From Parcubacteria group bacterium (lineage in GTDB: Bacteria; Patescibacteriota; Patescibacteriia; UBA9934; GWF2-40-263), in the NCBI GenBank assembly GCA_013204395.1, contig JABMNZ010000011.1, positions 1 through 37,558 of the forward strand: DNA of 37,558 nucleotides, in the 5' to 3' direction. Below the pieces are notes generated by a model, which was not told the DNA's origin, searched no databases, and was given only the letters and a program-made list of their open reading frames with translations. How positions within the stretch are numbered: position 1 is the first letter of the stretch; every line of letters starts with the position of its first letter. Made by a program: the position numbers and the translations under genes. Positions 36,033 through 37,558 of the stretch are shown one piece after another.

Positions 36033-37211
36033 TTATAATTCTGTTAAATTCCTGCCTTGGAACAATCCGAGTGTCCAGCTAAAGGCCACACGCAGCTTAT
36101 TGCCCAATCCAGGAGTTTTAAATAGATAAACTGTCCGCCAAAGATACCATGCAAGAACTCCCTTTACCACTCTCCCCTGAATCTGACCTACACCATCTCC
36201 AAAACCCAAAGAAAAAAGGGTTCCAAGAACTTTTGGTGTGTAAGTCCGTGTTAATTCCCTTGATCCATAGTGAATCCTGGCAATATTAGCTGCCACAACG
36301 GGTGCTTCACGCACAGCGATCTGAGCAAGTTTAGGAACTGGTTCTCCATCAATAGAGATAGCATCACCAATGGCAAAAACAGATGGATCATCAAGAACTT
36401 GGAGATGCGAGTTAACAATAATGTGCCCACGATCATCAAGCTTTAGAATCTTCTTAAACACATCTGTGTTTGGACGAACACCTGCACATAAAACAGTGAC
36501 ATCTGAGGCGAACTCTCCTTCTGTTGTGATGATTTTATCTGACGTAATTTCCTGTGCATAAGCCCCACACACAACCTCAATTCCAGCTTTCTTAAGAGCT
36601 CTGGCAATATACCCATCGACACTTTTTGACCCCATTGAACAAACAGCCTTTCTAGAATCTATAAGACGCACGGTAAAATGAAGGTTCTCATTTCTTTTCT
36701 TCAGCGATTCAAGCATCAGCTGAATATCAAAGACCAACTCAAGCCCCGTTGGACCAGCACCAACAACGGTCACAGAAGCATGTTGATCTATATTTTGTGC
36801 TGTTTCTAAAATGGCTTTTTTGAGTTTAACTGCATCTTCCACATTCTTAAGAGTAAATGCCTTGTCTGTCCCCTTGATGTTCCAATGATTGGTTGTGGCA
36901 CCTAAAGCCAAAACTAATTGGCTATAAGCAATCTTTTCTGCCTCAACAGACACTGTTCGTTTCTTCAGATCAATATTCTCTACCAAACCACGGGCAAATT
37001 GAAAATGCTTTTCCTTGAAAAAACTTTCGTATTCAAAAATCACATCATGACTAATAAGGGACCCTGTGGCCACCTCATGCAAGAGAGGTGTGAAGGTAAA
37101 ATGATTCGTTTTAGAAATGAGAAGAACGGGTAAATTTCGCTTAAGAAGTTCTTTTGCTGTATAGACTCCCGCAAACCCTCCCCCAATGATTACAACTGGA
37201 TCTTTTTTCAT
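36033..37211 (-). CDS. ndh: NDH-2-like NAD(P)/FAD-dependent oxidoreductase
   Basis: VVIIGGGFAGVYTAKELLKR; VTVVGAGPTGLELVFDI; VFAIGDAISIDGEPVPKLAQIAVREA. Confidence 0.9.
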   Translation of the reverse strand: MKKDPVVIIGGGFAGVYTAKELLKRNLPVLLISKTNHFTFTPLLHEVATGSLISHDVIFEYESFFKEKHFQFARGLVENIDLKKRTVSVEAEKIAYSQLVLALGATTNHWNIKGTDKAFTLKNVEDAVKLKKAILETAQNIDQHASVTVVGAGPTGLELVFDIQLMLESLKKRNENLHFTVRLIDSRKAVCSMGSKSVDGYIARALKKAGIEVVCGAYAQEITSDKIITTEGEFASDVTVLCAGVRPNTDVFKKILKLDDRGHIIVNSHLQVLDDPSVFAIGDAISIDGEPVPKLAQIAVREAPVVAANIARIHYGSRELTRTYTPKVLGTLFSLGFGDGVGQIQGRVVKGVLAWYLWRTVYLFKTPGLGNKLRVAFSWTLGLFQGRNLTEL

Positions 37212-37264
37212 AACGAGAATCATTTTAACGGATTTTCAAAGAAACACCAATCCACAGACAACCA

Positions 37265-37293
37265 TTGACGCTTGTGCAATTTACACGTAGACT
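37265..37293 (+). promoter_or_regulatory. Promoter TTGACG-17-TAGACT
   Basis: TTGACG 37265-37270; TAGACT 37288-37293. Confidence 0.6.
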
Positions 37294-37367
37294 CCCGCTC
37301 GTGCTTGCCGAAGAAGCTGTATGCACGCTGAAACACCCTGTTAGACAGACTGAGGAGTACCTGATCA

Positions 37368-37558
37368 ATGCAAGGTTCCATGGCCCAAATTGGGCGCGAC
37401 ACCACCCCCACAACACCCCCTCGCCTGGACATGTCTGAGCTCAGCCCGCTGCTGACCAGCATGCCCCCGGATGCAACCCTCGGGATCTGGCTCAAGCCAC
37501 ACGGCAGCGTCATTCCCAAGCGCGTCAGTGCCGAGCACGTCAGCGATGTGCTCGCCCA
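37368..37558 (+). CDS. GC-rich hypothetical protein, truncated by window end
   Basis: ATG 37368 (MQGSMAQIGRDTTPTTPPRLDMSELSPLLTSMPPDATLGIWLKPHGSVIPKRVSAEHVSDVLA...) open to the window edge; GAGGAG upstream. Confidence 0.55.
   Translation, partial: MQGSMAQIGRDTTPTTPPRLDMSELSPLLTSMPPDATLGIWLKPHGSVIPKRVSAEHVSDVLA

Noticed and set aside
1-37558. Alternative genetic code (UGA recoded)
   Set aside because: Several genes end cleanly at TGA (e.g. 13150, 14570, 6320) and Trp residues in conserved proteins are TGG.

Overview
The window looks chromosomal, from a bacterium with a small and compact gene set (Patescibacteria/CPR-like; that placement is inference from gene style only). AT-leaning housekeeping genes include pyrG, rplI, bcp, pgi, sodA, typA, a Pif1-family helicase, an EVE-domain protein, an HI0933-type flavoprotein, a GDPD-like protein, an NRAMP-like transporter, NUDIX, pepF, YceI-like, NDH-2 and tRNA-Trp. 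They are interrupted by GC-rich, mostly ORFan, single-gene units (534-64, 3874-3680, 5475, 7046, 7707, FtsH-like 11110-9278, 12095, 12707, 13259, 13893, 22441-22229, 34899, 37368). Most of these units have their own stereotyped promoter (TTGAC-N, 16-17 nt spacer, TAnnnT-like) packed against or inside the preceding intrinsic terminator. The strongest unusual signals are: (1) tRNA-Trp with a 38-bp exact duplicate of its 5' half, ending at the anticodon, on the far side of a GIY-YIG nuclease gene; (2) tRNA-3'-end-like segments (GTTCNAACC...CCCTGCCA) between stop codon and terminator of neighbouring protein genes; (3) terminator hairpins whose loop carries the -35 box of the next gene; (4) near-identical terminator/promoter joints flanking one cassette as direct repeats; (5) nested or long inverted repeats in two intergenic regions; (6) a GDPD gene whose catalytic N-terminus is only reachable by a CTG start or stop readthrough. 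All calls were made by eye without database searches.
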